From assembly GCF_004214895.1 (NCBI RefSeq), contig NZ_CP035952.1, positions 5,094,501-5,158,500 of the forward strand: 64,000 bases of DNA, given 5' to 3'. Source of the DNA: Pseudomonas tructae. Lineage in GTDB: Bacteria > Pseudomonadota > Gammaproteobacteria > Pseudomonadales > Pseudomonadaceae. Each line of letters opens with the position of its first letter. The first letter of the stretch is position 1. Both the position numbers and the translations under genes were made by a program. Of the stretch, positions 34,049-42,894 are shown piece after piece. The notes under the pieces are model-generated. The model was not told the DNA's origin. It searched no databases and saw nothing but the letters and a program-made list of their open reading frames with translations.

Positions 34049-34073
34049 GAAAGCCCGCACTAGGCGGGCTTCT
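34049..34073 (-). terminator. terminator downstream of tRNA-Thr
   Basis: AAGCCCGC-ACTAG-GCGGGCTT, near-identical to the hairpin at 25722-25746. It lies about 45 bp 3' of tRNA-Thr and is supplied by the island. Confidence 0.7.
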
Positions 34074-34117
34074 GGGGGATTTCATGCGACTGCTTGGCAC
34101 TGCATGAATCTATTGAC

Positions 34118-34140
34118 TGGTGCCGGAGACAGGAATCGAA
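34118..34140. repeat. attR within the tRNA-Thr 3' end
   Basis: The right copy of the direct repeat CGGAGACAGGAATCGAA (34124-34140), the T-arm and acceptor end of the tRNA. It keeps the tRNA intact. Confidence 0.7.
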
Positions 34141-34193
34141 CCTGCGACCTTCGCGTTACGAGTGCGCTGCTCTACCGACTGAGCTACACCGGC
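34118..34193 (-). tRNA. tRNA-Thr(CGT)
   Basis: 76 nt including encoded CCA. GCCGGTGTAGCTCAG opens the gene; the anticodon loop is CTCGTAA; TTCGATT is the T-loop; the acceptor closes CCGGC-ACCA. The anticodon stem has an A-C pair at 31-39. Its 3' end is the integration site of the island. Confidence 0.95.
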
Positions 34194-34225
34194 GTGGCGA
34201 TAACGCTACCACTGCCGGGTCGCTT

Positions 34226-34258
34226 ACGCAAATCACTGTTTATTAACAGCAATTGCGT
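34226..34258 (-). other. hairpin 3' of pilA
   Basis: ACGCAA...CTGTT-TATT-AACAG...TTGCGT, an extended stem 5 bp after the pilA stop. No T-run follows on the minus strand, so it may only stabilise the transcript end. Confidence 0.45.
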
Positions 34259-34263
34259 GTGTT

Positions 34264-34674
34264 TCAGAGTGCTTTGCAGCCTGCCGGGGCGAGGTCTTCG
34301 TTGAGGGTGCTGGTACACGCCCAGCCCGTGGCGGAGCGGGTCAGGGTGAGGGTTTTGTCGGTGGCGATGGCCGGGGCGTCGATCAGGGTGCAGACGATGC
34401 TGCCCACGCCCGTAGCCGCAGTGCCGCTGGCGGTGATGCTGCAGTGGGCGGTGCGTTCCTGGCCGCCGAGGGCGGCGACGTTGGCGATGTCTTTGCCTTC
34501 GTTCAGGCGCAGGTCGAAGGCGGTCTTGAGGGCGGAAATTTCGACCAGGGCCGCCGTGGCTTTGGTGCGTACCTGGCTGTTGGTGTAAATCGGCAAGGCG
34601 ATGGTCGCCAGAATGCCGATGATCGCCACGACGATCATCAGTTCGATCAAGGTAATACCGCGTTGTCCTTGCAT
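34264..34674 (-). CDS. pilA: type IV major pilin PilA
   Basis: A 136-residue pilin. The leader MQGQRG is cut by PilD before [20 protein letters not shown]; Glu5 is present, and residue +1 is Ile instead of the usual Phe. Two C-terminal Cys (WACTSTL...AGCKAL) form the likely D-loop. ATG at 34674 with GAGGGAGA seven bases upstream. Divergent from pilC-pilD. A perfect hairpin GCCGCA-CCCC-TGCGGC lies in its leader (34709-34724). Confidence 0.9.
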   Translation of the reverse strand: MQGQRGITLIELMIVVAIIGILATIALPIYTNSQVRTKATAALVEISALKTAFDLRLNEGKDIANVAALGGQERTAHCSITASGTAATGVGSIVCTLIDAPAIATDKTLTLTRSATGWACTSTLNEDLAPAGCKAL

Positions 34675-34892
34675 GGACACTCTCCCTCACAAAATCGGTT
34701 CATGCCGGGCCGCAGGGGTGCGGCGCCAGCAGGCGCGCCAGTAGGCCCGAACAGACACCTTTTGTCACCCCGTGACGGTCATTCGGTCATCCTCGCTCGA
34801 CTACTCTAGTGGGCAGCGGGCAACACTGCTCGCCACTCGGGGCCTGGAGCTGTTACCAGGCTTGTGCAAGGCAGCGCAGCAAGGATGTCGCG

Positions 34893-36101
34893 ATGACCGC
34901 AAGCAACCGTATGTACCACTGGCAAGGCACCAACGCCCAGGGCGCCTTGGTCAATGGCCAGAGCGCCGCGCGCAGCCCGGCACTGATCAGGGCGCAGTTG
35001 CGCCAGCGCGGGATTCGCCCGGGGCGCATCGACAGTGTGCGCGCGCCATTGTGGCAATGGCGCAAGCCACTGGATGGCAAAGCTTTGAGCCAGTTCAGCC
35101 GCCAGCTGGCCACCCTGGTCAAGGCCGGGGTAGCGTTGTTGCAGGCGCTGGAGGTGGTCGCCCAAAGCAGCGCCAACCCGGCGATGGCCAGCCTGCTGGG
35201 GGCGATCAAGGCCGATATCGCCGCCGGCAGCAGCCTGGCCAATGCTTTGCGCCGGCATCCGCAATATTTCGATCGGCTGTACTGCAACCTGGTGGACGCC
35301 GGCGAGCAATCCGGCAGCCTGGAGACCGTCCTGGCCCAGGTGGCGGCACTGCAGGAGCAACGCCAGGCCCTGCGCGCGCGGCTGAAAAAGGCCATGACGT
35401 ATCCACTGCTGGTGCTGCTGGTGGGCTTTGGGGTGTCGGCGTTGTTGCTGTTGGAGGTGGTGCCGCGCTTTCAGTCGTTGTTCGCAGGCTTTGGTTCCGA
35501 ACTACCGGTCTTCACCCAGCAGGTGATCAGCTTGTCGCAGTGGTTGGGCGCGCAGCTCGGGTGGCTGTTGATAAGCTTGTGCTGTGTAACCATCGCGGTG
35601 CTCCAGGCTTATCGGCGCAAGCCCGGGTTTCGCTTGTGGTTGATGCGTTTGGCCCTGCGCCTGCCAGTGCTGGGCAGCCTGCTCCAGCATGCCGCCCTCG
35701 CCCGCTTTGCCCGCACCTTGTCGACCTCGTTTGCCGCCGGAGTGCCGTTGGTTGAAGCGCTGGGGCCGGTTGCCGGGGCCTGTGGCAATCCGTTGTTCGA
35801 GCAGGCGCTGCACAAGGTGCGCGAGGACCTGGCCAGTGGTCAGGCGTTGCACGTGGCACTGCGCGCCAGCGGTTTGTTCCCGACGCTGGTGGTGCAGATG
35901 TGCGCCATTGGCGAGACAGCCGGCACGCTGGACGATATGCTCGCCAGGATCGCCAGCCACTATGAACAGGCTATCGACCACCTGCTCGATAACCTGACCG
36001 CCCTGCTCGAACCCTTGATCGTGCTGATCCTCGGGCTGCTGGTGGGCAGCCTGGTGATCGCCATGTACCTGCCAATCTTCCAGCTGGGCAATGTGATCTG
36101 A
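34893..36101 (+). CDS. pilC: type IV pilus inner-membrane platform protein PilC
   Basis: A 402-residue platform protein with two GspF domains (LSQFSRQLATLVKAGVALLQALEVV and LARFARTLSTSFAAGVPLVEAL), each followed by transmembrane helices. It works with the PilB/PilT ATPases. AAGGA before ATG 34893. No pilB lies between pilA and pilC, unlike P. aeruginosa. pilD follows after 2 bp. Confidence 0.9.
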   Translation: MTASNRMYHWQGTNAQGALVNGQSAARSPALIRAQLRQRGIRPGRIDSVRAPLWQWRKPLDGKALSQFSRQLATLVKAGVALLQALEVVAQSSANPAMASLLGAIKADIAAGSSLANALRRHPQYFDRLYCNLVDAGEQSGSLETVLAQVAALQEQRQALRARLKKAMTYPLLVLLVGFGVSALLLLEVVPRFQSLFAGFGSELPVFTQQVISLSQWLGAQLGWLLISLCCVTIAVLQAYRRKPGFRLWLMRLALRLPVLGSLLQHAALARFARTLSTSFAAGVPLVEALGPVAGACGNPLFEQALHKVREDLASGQALHVALRASGLFPTLVVQMCAIGETAGTLDDMLARIASHYEQAIDHLLDNLTALLEPLIVLILGLLVGSLVIAMYLPIFQLGNVI

Positions 36102-36103
36102 CC

Positions 36104-36973
36104 ATGAACCTGTTGAACACCCTGGCCAGCCAGCCACTGCTGTACCTGAGCATCGCCCTGTTGCTCGGGCTGATCGTGGGCAGTTTTCTCAATGTGCTGG
36201 TGCATCGCCTGCCGATCATGCTCGAACGCCAATGGCAGGCCGAAGCGCGTGAGGTGCTGGCGCTGCCCGAGGCGGCGCAGGCGCCGCGCTTCGACCTGTT
36301 TTTGCCGCCCTCGCAATGCCCGCATTGCGCCCACCGCATCCGCCCCTGGGAAAACATTCCGGTGGTGAGTTACCTGGCCTTGCGCGGGCGTTGCTCCGAT
36401 TGCCAGGCGCGCATCAGCCCGCGCTATCCGCTGGTGGAGCTGGCCTGCGCGGCGCTGACGCTGTTTGTCGCCTGGCATTTGGGCTTTACCGCCAGCGCCC
36501 TGGCGCTGATGGTGCTGAGCTGGGGCCTGCTGGCCATGAGCATGATCGACATCGAACACCATCTGTTGCCCGATGCCCTGGTGCTGCCGCTGTTGTGGCT
36601 GGGGCTGATCGTCAATGCCTTCGAGCTGTTCGTGCCGCTGGAAGACGCGCTGTGGGGTACGGTGGCCGGTTACCTGAGCCTGTGGTCGGTGTTCTGGGTG
36701 TTCAAGCTGATCACCGGCAAGGAAGGCATGGGCTATGGCGATTTCAAGTTGCTGGCGCTGCTCGGTGCCTGGGGCGGCTGGCAGATCCTGCCGCTGACCT
36801 TGCTGCTGTCGTCGCTGCTGGGGGCCGTGATTGGCCTGATTATGCTGCGCCTGCAGCGCAAGCAGGCCAGTACGCCGATCCCCTTCGGTCCTTATCTGGC
36901 CATCGCGGGCTGGATCGCGCTGCTCTGGGGTGGTCAAATAACCACTTCTTACCTGCATTTTTCTGGATTGTGA
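36104..36973 (+). CDS. pilD: prepilin peptidase / N-methyltransferase PilD
   Basis: A 289-residue membrane aspartyl protease. The zinc site CPHC...CSDC lies near residues 72-97, the catalytic Asp pair is in [12 protein letters not shown] and GYGDFKLLA, and there are about eight helices. It processes PilA and the minor pilins at 50-52 kb, and type II secretion pseudopilins if present. The stop overlaps the coaE start (TGATG). Confidence 0.95.
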   Translation: MNLLNTLASQPLLYLSIALLLGLIVGSFLNVLVHRLPIMLERQWQAEAREVLALPEAAQAPRFDLFLPPSQCPHCAHRIRPWENIPVVSYLALRGRCSDCQARISPRYPLVELACAALTLFVAWHLGFTASALALMVLSWGLLAMSMIDIEHHLLPDALVLPLLWLGLIVNAFELFVPLEDALWGTVAGYLSLWSVFWVFKLITGKEGMGYGDFKLLALLGAWGGWQILPLTLLLSSLLGAVIGLIMLRLQRKQASTPIPFGPYLAIAGWIALLWGGQITTSYLHFSGL

Positions 36974-37596
36974 TGACCACCGCTGCTTTCACTCCCTGGA
37001 TTCTCGGCCTCACCGGCGGCATTGGCAGTGGCAAGAGCGCCGCTGCCCAGCGCTTTGTCGAGCTGGGCGTGCACCTGGTCGACGCCGACCAGGCCGCGCG
37101 CTGGGTGGTCGAGCCGGGCCGCCCGGCGCTGGCCAGTATTGTCGAGCGCTTCGGCCCTGGGGTATTGCTCGAAGACGGCCAGCTCAACCGCGCCGCCCTG
37201 CGCGAGCTGATCTTCGCCGACCCGCAACAGCGGCAGTGGCTCGAAGCGCTGCTGCACCCCTTGATTGGCCAGGAGATCTTCAGCTACCTGGCCAAGGCCG
37301 AGTCGCCCTATGCGGTGTTCGTTTCGCCGTTGATGGTGGAATCCGGCCAATACAAGCGCACCCACCGCCTGCTGGTGATCGATGCACCGCAGGAGCTGCA
37401 GGTGCAGCGTACCCTGCTGCGCGACCAGACCAGCGCCGAACAGGTGCAGGCCATCCTCAAGGCCCAGGCCAGCCGCGAAGAACGCCTGCGCCACGCCCAC
37501 GACGTGGTGGTCAATGACCGCGACCTGGCCTGGCTGCATGCGGAGGTCGAGCGCCTGCACCACTTTTACCTGACTTTGCGAGGAGGCCAAGCATGA
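36973..37596 (+). CDS. coaE: dephospho-CoA kinase
   Basis: A 207-residue kinase for the last step of coenzyme A synthesis (dephospho-CoA + ATP). P-loop [10 protein letters not shown] at residues 13-22, VDADQAAR, and a LID with LRDQTS. The ATG shares bases with the pilD stop and its own stop overlaps yacG (ATGA), giving the conserved order pilD-coaE-yacG. Confidence 0.95.
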   Translation: MTTAAFTPWILGLTGGIGSGKSAAAQRFVELGVHLVDADQAARWVVEPGRPALASIVERFGPGVLLEDGQLNRAALRELIFADPQQRQWLEALLHPLIGQEIFSYLAKAESPYAVFVSPLMVESGQYKRTHRLLVIDAPQELQVQRTLLRDQTSAEQVQAILKAQASREERLRHAHDVVVNDRDLAWLHAEVERLHHFYLTLRGGQA

Positions 37597-37793
37597 GCCA
37601 ACCGATGACCGTAGATTGCCCGACCTGTGGCGCCCCTGTGGAGTGGAGCGACGCCAGCGCGTTCCGGCCGTTCTGTTCTGATCGCTGCAAGCTGATCGAC
37701 CTGGGTGCCTGGGCCTCGGAAGAGCACAAGATTCCGGTCGCACCGGATGCCGAAGACGAACTGTTCTCCGGCGAGCTCGACCCGCGCCACTGA
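37593..37793 (+). CDS. yacG: DNA gyrase inhibitor YacG
   Basis: A 66-residue zinc-ribbon protein: CPTCGAP...[12 protein letters not shown] supplies four Cys. E. coli YacG binds GyrB and blocks DNA binding (established). It overlaps the coaE stop; its own stop is 4 bp from the convergent permease gene. Confidence 0.95.
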   Translation: MSQPMTVDCPTCGAPVEWSDASAFRPFCSDRCKLIDLGAWASEEHKIPVAPDAEDELFSGELDPRH

Positions 37794-37797
37794 GCCG

Positions 37798-38487
37798 TCA
37801 GCGCTCGGGGTCGTCATCCTTCCACGGGGCCTGCAGGTAGCGGGTCCGGTTGAAGGTCTCCAGCCACTCCGGGCAGAACACCACCAGGGCGCTGACCACC
37901 ATGCCGTTGATGAAGGCTTCGGGGAAGATGATCAGCCACAGGTAACCGATAAAGTCCTCGATCCACTCGGGCATGACGAATCGCCCGTCCATCCACAGCA
38001 AGCCCAGGCCACCGAGCAGGCACAAGAGTGCCGACAGCGCCGCGGCAAAAAAGCCCGAACAGAAGATATAGACAAACAGGTTGCGCGGCTGTGCCCGCTC
38101 CACCAGGATCGCACACACCTCGGTGACCAGTACCGGCAGGCCGATCAGCAGCAGGCCATTAACGCCCATCGCCGCCAGGTCCTGCCGCCCCAGCGCCAGC
38201 AGGCCGAGCTGCGCCAGCAAGCCACCGACAATCGCCAACGGCCAGTCCAGCAGCAGGGTTACCGCGGTCATGCCGATAAAGTGATAGGACACCCCGGTGT
38301 CGAAGTCGCGGCGCACCAGCCACAGGGCAAACAAGGCGAACACCGTGCCGAACAGCAAGTGCTGGCGACGGCTGTCAGCGAACAGTTCGAGCCAGCGGGT
38401 ACGTGCCACCGCCCAGATCAGTACGGGCACGTAGGCAACCCAGGCGATGGTCAGGGTCTGACTCGAAAGCACGGCGGCACTGATCAC
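37798..38487 (-). CDS. energy-coupling-factor ABC transporter permease-like protein
   Basis: A 229-residue membrane protein with six to seven helices, resembling CbiM-type substrate-binding subunits of ECF transporters (SYHFIGMTAVTLLLDWPLA, FPEAFINGMVVSALVVFCPEW). No ATPase or T-component is adjacent, so it may act alone or with distant partners. Substrate (Co, Ni or vitamin) is not predictable. Confidence 0.75.
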   Translation of the reverse strand: MISAAVLSSQTLTIAWVAYVPVLIWAVARTRWLELFADSRRQHLLFGTVFALFALWLVRRDFDTGVSYHFIGMTAVTLLLDWPLAIVGGLLAQLGLLALGRQDLAAMGVNGLLLIGLPVLVTEVCAILVERAQPRNLFVYIFCSGFFAAALSALLCLLGGLGLLWMDGRFVMPEWIEDFIGYLWLIIFPEAFINGMVVSALVVFCPEWLETFNRTRYLQAPWKDDDPER

Positions 38488-38532
38488 GGCAAATAACCCT
38501 TTTACGAGTGAGGCAATAGGCGTGGGGGCAGT

Positions 38533-38994
38533 CTACACCTCGGGGTTGGCTTGATCAGCCTCCTCCGGCACTTTCGGTGCTTCGAACAGGCGGAACACGG
38601 CGCCGTCAACCAGCCAGTCCGGCGGTTGGCAGCTGGGGTTGCGCTGCTGTTCGATGACACTGATGGTGGTCGCCGACACCTGCACATCGGCCCAGGCGCC
38701 ATAGCAGCCGAACTCGTTCAGCGTCAGGCGCACGCGGTAGTCGCCGGGCATGACGCTGAGCACCTTGGGGTTGAACTCGGCATAACTGCGTACAACGTCG
38801 GATTCACCGCGGCGATGGTCGATCAGTTTGATGCTGTAAGGCGCTGAATCGTCCTCCTTGAGTAGCACATAGCGGCCGTCGGCCGTGTCGTATGGCAAGG
38901 TCGGCGACCAGAACAATGCCCCTATGCCGTACACCACCAGGGCGCATACCACCGTGCCGGAGCCGAATATGCCGCCCATCTTCACTACGCTCAT
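38533..38994 (-). CDS. membrane-anchored protein of unknown function
   Basis: A 153-residue protein with one N-terminal transmembrane helix (GSGTVVCALVVYGIGALFW) and a periplasmic domain with two Cys (EFGCYGAWADV, RNPSCQPPDW), probably disulphide-linked. I chose the ATG at 38994 with GGGAAG upstream. No family recognised. Confidence 0.65.
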   Translation of the reverse strand: MSVVKMGGIFGSGTVVCALVVYGIGALFWSPTLPYDTADGRYVLLKEDDSAPYSIKLIDHRRGESDVVRSYAEFNPKVLSVMPGDYRVRLTLNEFGCYGAWADVQVSATTISVIEQQRNPSCQPPDWLVDGAVFRLFEAPKVPEEADQANPEV

Positions 38995-39115
38995 CGTTCT
39001 TCCCTGATAGTCACTGAGCCCATAACGGGTGCGCAGTCTAGGCGCTGGCTTGCGCGCTGGGCAATGCTTTGCAGACATTTCCTGCAAAGCTCAATTGAAC
39101 GCTAAGCTTGTGCCC

Positions 39116-39745
39116 ATGGACGACTCAGACTACTTGCGCCTGCTCACCATTCAGGCCGAACAAGCCAATGCGTTTCTTTCCAATGCCCGTAAATGGGAAC
39201 GTGAGCGTTGGGTCTGCCAGCGCCTGCTGCAAGGCCTGAATATTCCCTACCGCAGCGAAGACTTTGCCGCCGCCGGGCAAGAGCCGCCTGACGTGCTGTT
39301 TCGCGATGCGGCCTTCGAGGTGTTTTTCGTGCTCGACGAAGGCCGGCGCCTGAACGATGAGTGGCGCGAAGAGCTGCAGCGCCGGCGCAGCGCCTTCTCC
39401 CTCAGCCAGTTGGTGCGCCGCGAGGTCCGGCCACGGCGGATCAGCGCCCAGGAGTTGCTGCAGCGCCTGGCGCCGACCTTGCGCAAGAAATCGCACAACT
39501 ACCAGGAACGCGGCCTGGACCTGAGCGAGCTGGACATCATTGCCTTTGCCAGCCTCAAGCGCGAAGTGCTCGACCTCAACAGCCACTTCCCACCGCCCAC
39601 CGAGTACTTGCGCCAGGGCTGGCGCTCGTTGTCGCTGGTGGGCCCGACCTTTGCCCGGGTGCTGTTCGCCCACCCGGATGCGCCGGATTTTCTGCGCAGC
39701 AACCTGGGGCGCAGCATTGTGTTTGATGTCGGTATCAGCCTCTGA
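39116..39745 (+). CDS. DUF1780 domain protein
   Basis: A 209-residue soluble protein conserved in Pseudomonas beside coaE-yacG. It starts DDSDYLRLLTIQAEQANAFLS and contains REVRPRRISAQELLQRLAP. The fold is nuclease-like by report (recalled, weak). The ATG at 39116 gives the family start. Function unknown. Confidence 0.75.
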   Translation: MDDSDYLRLLTIQAEQANAFLSNARKWERERWVCQRLLQGLNIPYRSEDFAAAGQEPPDVLFRDAAFEVFFVLDEGRRLNDEWREELQRRRSAFSLSQLVRREVRPRRISAQELLQRLAPTLRKKSHNYQERGLDLSELDIIAFASLKREVLDLNSHFPPPTEYLRQGWRSLSLVGPTFARVLFAHPDAPDFLRSNLGRSIVFDVGISL

Positions 39746-39913
39746 GCTGGCCCCCTGCCATCGCCGGATGGCATAAATTCCGCGCCGGTGATACAAAGCG
39801 CAATCATTCGTTATAAAGACAGCCAAGTGACTGAAAGATGGGCGACCTTCGAGCAACTACAGTGAACACTGTAGCTTTCCCACAGTCACAAGCGTCTATC
39901 TGACGAGGCCCTC

Positions 39914-40087
39914 ATGACCAGCCGCCTGAATCCCGAAGACCAGCGTCGTGTCGATGAATACCTGCGAGCCCCCCAGCACCAAGTCGAGCGCAAGCCTTTC
40001 CGGCCCTGGCTGCTCCTTGTACTGGTGGTGGTCGTGACCGTTGTACTCGGCTTGTTGAGCCGCCTCTTGAGTCAACTGGTGCTATGA
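39914..40087 (+). CDS. DUF3094 family small membrane protein
   Basis: 57 residues: MTSRLNPEDQRRVDEYLRAP, a basic stretch, then one transmembrane helix (WLLLVLVVVVTVVLGLLS). GAGG precedes the ATG by 6 bases. Its place between DUF1780 and ndh matches the usual Pseudomonas order. Function unknown, perhaps a respiratory accessory because ndh follows. Confidence 0.75.
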   Translation: MTSRLNPEDQRRVDEYLRAPQHQVERKPFRPWLLLVLVVVVTVVLGLLSRLLSQLVL

Positions 40088-40171
40088 GCTGCCTTGCGCT
40101 CGCCCACAACGCCCGCCCCGTGCGGCCGACCACTCAAGACCCGAATTCCGTAAACCTTATGAGATATCTCC

Positions 40172-41467
40172 ATGACTCACAGTATTGTGATTGTCGGCGG
40201 CGGCGCCGGCGGCCTGGAACTGGCGACCCGCCTGGGCAAGACCCTGGGTAAAAAAGGCAGCGCCAGCATCACCCTGGTCGACGCCAACCTGACGCACATC
40301 TGGAAGCCGCTGCTGCATGAAGTGGCCGCCGGCTCGCTCAACTCGTCCGAAGACGAGCTCAATTACGTGGCCCAGGCCAAATGGAACCACTTTCAGTTCC
40401 AGCTCGGGCGCATGAGTGGCCTGGACCGCGAGACCAAGCAGATTCAGCTGGCTGCCACCCTCGATGAAGACGGCCGTGAGCTGCTGCCGGCGCGCACCCT
40501 GGGTTACGACACCCTGGTGATCGCGGTAGGCAGCAACACCAACGATTTCGGCACCCTGGGCGCGGCGCAGCATTGCCTGTTCCTCGACACCCGCAAACAG
40601 GCCGAGCGCTTCCACCAGCAACTGCTCAACCACTACCTGCGCGCCCATGCCGGCGACCAGGCCAGTGAGCGCATCAGCGTGGCCATTGTCGGCGCCGGTG
40701 CCACCGGTGTGGAGCTGGCCGCCGAACTGCATCACGCGGCCCATGAGCTGGCGGCCTATGGCCTGGACCGGATTCAGCCCAAGGATATGCACATCACCCT
40801 GATTGAAGCCGGCCCGCGGGTGTTGCCAGCGCTGCCGGAGCGCATCAGCGTACCTGTGCACAAGACCCTGGAAAAACTCGGGGTGACGGTGATGACCAAC
40901 GCGGCGGTCAGTGAAGTGACGGCGGACGAGTTGCGCACCAGCACGGGCGAAGTGATTCAGGCCAGCCTCAAGGTCTGGGCGGCAGGCATTCGCGCACCGG
41001 GTTTCCTCAAGGACATCGACGGTCTGGAAACCAACCGCATCAACCAGCTGGTGGTCCGCCCTACCCTGCAGACCACCCTGGACGACAATATCTTTGCCTT
41101 CGGTGACTGCGCCGCCTGCCCGCAACCGGGCAGCGACCGCAACGTGCCGCCCCGGGCGCAGGCTGCACACCAGCAGGCATCGTTGCTGGCCAAGGGCTTG
41201 AAGGCGCGCCTGGAAGGCAAGCCGCTGCCAACCTACGCGTACCGGGATTATGGTTCGCTGGTGTCGCTGTCGCGCTTCTCGGCAGTGGGCAACCTGATGG
41301 GTAACCTGACCGGCAGCGTGATGCTTGAAGGCTGGCTGGCACGGATGTTCTATGTGTCGCTGTATCGCATGCACCAGATGGCGTTGTACGGGACCTTCCG
41401 CACGTTGATGCTGATGCTCGGTAGCCGGATTGGTCGCGGGACTGAGCCGCGGTTGAAGTTGCACTGA
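40172..41467 (+). CDS. ndh: type II NADH dehydrogenase
   Basis: A 431-residue flavoenzyme that passes electrons from NADH to quinone without proton pumping. FAD-binding GGGAGGLELA at the start, NADH-binding VGAGATGVELA near residues 173-183, the FAD motif IFAFGDCAACP, and a C-terminal amphipathic membrane-binding region. The start ATG at 40172 begins MTHSIVIVGG. Confidence 0.9.
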   Translation: MTHSIVIVGGGAGGLELATRLGKTLGKKGSASITLVDANLTHIWKPLLHEVAAGSLNSSEDELNYVAQAKWNHFQFQLGRMSGLDRETKQIQLAATLDEDGRELLPARTLGYDTLVIAVGSNTNDFGTLGAAQHCLFLDTRKQAERFHQQLLNHYLRAHAGDQASERISVAIVGAGATGVELAAELHHAAHELAAYGLDRIQPKDMHITLIEAGPRVLPALPERISVPVHKTLEKLGVTVMTNAAVSEVTADELRTSTGEVIQASLKVWAAGIRAPGFLKDIDGLETNRINQLVVRPTLQTTLDDNIFAFGDCAACPQPGSDRNVPPRAQAAHQQASLLAKGLKARLEGKPLPTYAYRDYGSLVSLSRFSAVGNLMGNLTGSVMLEGWLARMFYVSLYRMHQMALYGTFRTLMLMLGSRIGRGTEPRLKLH

Positions 41468-41480
41468 GTTAACAGCCTTT

Positions 41481-41544
41481 TCGCGGGGCAAGCCCGCTCC
41501 CACAGGATGGTGATGATCCCGGTGGGAGCGGGCTTGCCCCGCGA
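41481..41544. repeat. REPIN (two inverted REPs)
   Basis: TCGCGGGGCAAGCCCGCTCC and the inverted GGAGCGGGCTTGCCCCGCGA around a short spacer, between the convergent ndh and reductase genes. Arms point outward compared with the REPIN at 17 kb. Confidence 0.9.
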
Positions 41545-41545
41545 A

Positions 41546-42076
41546 TTACTTCACGACCCGGTAAGTACTCTGCACAAACCCGCTCTCAAAAGTGGTGCTG
41601 CGCATATGCTGCAGCGTCACATCCGCCGCCAGGGTACCGAACAGGGGGATGCCGCTGCCCAGCAATACCGGTATCCGGGTGATGGTCAGTTCATCCAGCC
41701 GCCCTTCACGCAAAAAGCCCTGAATCACTTGCCCGCCATCCAGGTACAGGCTCTGGGCACCCGTGTCGCGCAAGTAATCAACCAGCGCGGCAATCGGCCC
41801 GGGATGCACCTCGACTCCGTTGCTGACATCCGCCGCGCCCAAGGTACTGCTCAACACCACGACACGCTTGTGCGGATACGGCCATTCGCCAAAGGTCAGG
41901 ATTTTCTCGAAGGTATTGCGCCCCATGACCAGGGTGTCGATGGTCGCCATGTAAGCGGCGTACCCATGATCGTCACTGGAACTGGTGGCAACCATCAGCC
42001 AGTCCAGCTCGCCGCTCTCGCGGGCAATAAAGCCGTCGAGGCTGGTGGCGATGTAGACAGAGGCTTTCAACGTCAT
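41546..42076 (-). CDS. dihydrofolate reductase family protein (RibD C-terminal type)
   Basis: A 176-residue NADPH-dependent reductase-like protein: ASVYIATSLDGFIA, then VMGRNTFEKIL and LYLDGGQVIQGFLREG. It is related to the RibD C-terminal/YyaP group, not to the housekeeping FolA. The ATG at 42076 follows GGGAG. Substrate unknown. The stop lies 2 bp from a REPIN. Confidence 0.8.
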   Translation of the reverse strand: MTLKASVYIATSLDGFIARESGELDWLMVATSSSDDHGYAAYMATIDTLVMGRNTFEKILTFGEWPYPHKRVVVLSSTLGAADVSNGVEVHPGPIAALVDYLRDTGAQSLYLDGGQVIQGFLREGRLDELTITRIPVLLGSGIPLFGTLAADVTLQHMRSTTFESGFVQSTYRVVK

Positions 42077-42131
42077 GGCGCAGCTCCCTTGCCGGAAATA
42101 GCCGGATAGTATCAGGCAGCGCGCAGAAACG

Positions 42132-42166
42132 AAAAAAGGGCACCTTTTGCAAGGTGCCCTTCTTTC
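42132..42166 (-). terminator. terminator after tRNA-Pro (1)
   Basis: GGGCACCTT-TTGC-AAGGTGCCC with a six-T run on the minus strand; it ends the tRNA transcript. Confidence 0.85.
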
Positions 42167-42172
42167 TGAAGA

Positions 42173-42249
42173 TGGTCGGGGTAAGGGGATTCGAACTCCT
42201 GACATCCTGCTCCCAAAGCAGGCGCGCTACCGGACTGCGCTATACCCCG
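42173..42249 (-). tRNA. tRNA-Pro(TGG), copy 1
   Basis: 77 nt with encoded CCA; CGGGGTATAGCGCAG start, anticodon loop TTTGGGA. Identical to the copy at 42429-42505. Confidence 0.95.
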
Positions 42250-42251
42250 GT

Positions 42252-42283
42252 AAAAAAAAGGCACCAATTAAGGCGCCTTTTTT
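42252..42283. terminator. bidirectional terminator between tRNA genes
   Basis: AAAAAAGGC...GCCTTTTTT stem with one A-C mismatch, flanked by A and T runs. It splits the tRNA cluster into Asn-Pro-Lys and a distal Pro copy; read-through probably serves the latter. Confidence 0.7.
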
Positions 42284-42347
42284 ATGGCTGGCTGCTAATG
42301 GCAAACCAACCTTTTAAGATTTGAACCCAGCGTACCGGCTTCAAAAA

Positions 42348-42423
42348 TGGTGGGTCGTGTAGGATTCGAACCTACGACCAATTGGTTAAAAGCCAACTGC
42401 TCTACCAACTGAGCTAACGACCC
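42348..42423 (-). tRNA. tRNA-Lys(TTT)
   Basis: 76 nt with CCA; GGGTCGTTAGCTCAG start, anticodon loop CTTTTAA. Confidence 0.95.
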
Positions 42424-42428
42424 AAAAA

Positions 42429-42505
42429 TGGTCGGGGTAAGGGGATTCGAACTCCTGACATCCTGCTCCCAAAGCAGGCGCGCTACCGGACTGCGCTATA
42501 CCCCG
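42429..42505 (-). tRNA. tRNA-Pro(TGG), copy 2
   Basis: 77 nt, identical to copy 1; 5 bp from tRNA-Lys and 10 bp from tRNA-Asn, so cotranscribed. Confidence 0.95.
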
Positions 42506-42515
42506 GCTTGAAATT

Positions 42516-42591
42516 TGGCTCCGCGACCAGGACTCGAACCTGGGACCCAATGATTAACAGTCATTTGCTCTACCGACTGAGCTATCGCGGA
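42516..42591 (-). tRNA. tRNA-Asn(GTT)
   Basis: 76 nt with CCA; TCCGCGATAGCTCAG start, anticodon loop CTGTTAA. First gene of the tRNA transcript. Confidence 0.95.
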
Positions 42592-42698
42592 ACTATCAAT
42601 TTCAATTACAACAATGCTGCAATTTCGATCGCTGTATCACTACCGCTTCGAACTCTTCGACCTTGTGCATCGCTGCGTTCATGTCTCTGAGGCGCGCT

Positions 42699-42726
42699 AT
42701 TCTACAACTTTCAAAACCCTTGTCAA
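42699..42726 (-). promoter_or_regulatory. sigma-70 promoter of the tRNA cluster
   Basis: On the minus strand TTGACA, 16-base spacer, TAGAAT, followed by GC-rich GCGCGCC, as in stringently controlled tRNA promoters. It is about 107 bp before tRNA-Asn. The remaining 303-bp gap to clpB holds only this and the clpB terminator. Confidence 0.8.
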
Positions 42727-42846
42727 CCCTTAATTTGCATTCAACTTACTGATTTGCAACTTTTTTTCAGATTCCCAGTTTTGCCGGAAACCTGCGGGGT
42801 GACATACAGCGGGGCGCACTTTACAAGCACTCGAGAAAAAAAGCAA

Positions 42847-42875
42847 AGAAAAAAGGCCTCGAAAATCGAGGCCTT
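42847..42875 (-). terminator. clpB terminator
   Basis: AAGGCCTCG-AAAAT-CGAGGCCTT with a T-run on the minus strand, 20 bp after the clpB stop. Confidence 0.85.
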
Positions 42876-42894
42876 AGCGTAACCCGCCGAAAAC

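Noticed and set aside
34041..34304. Plus-strand frame through tRNA-Thr
   Set aside because: Overlaps a tRNA gene and a terminator; no ribosome site.
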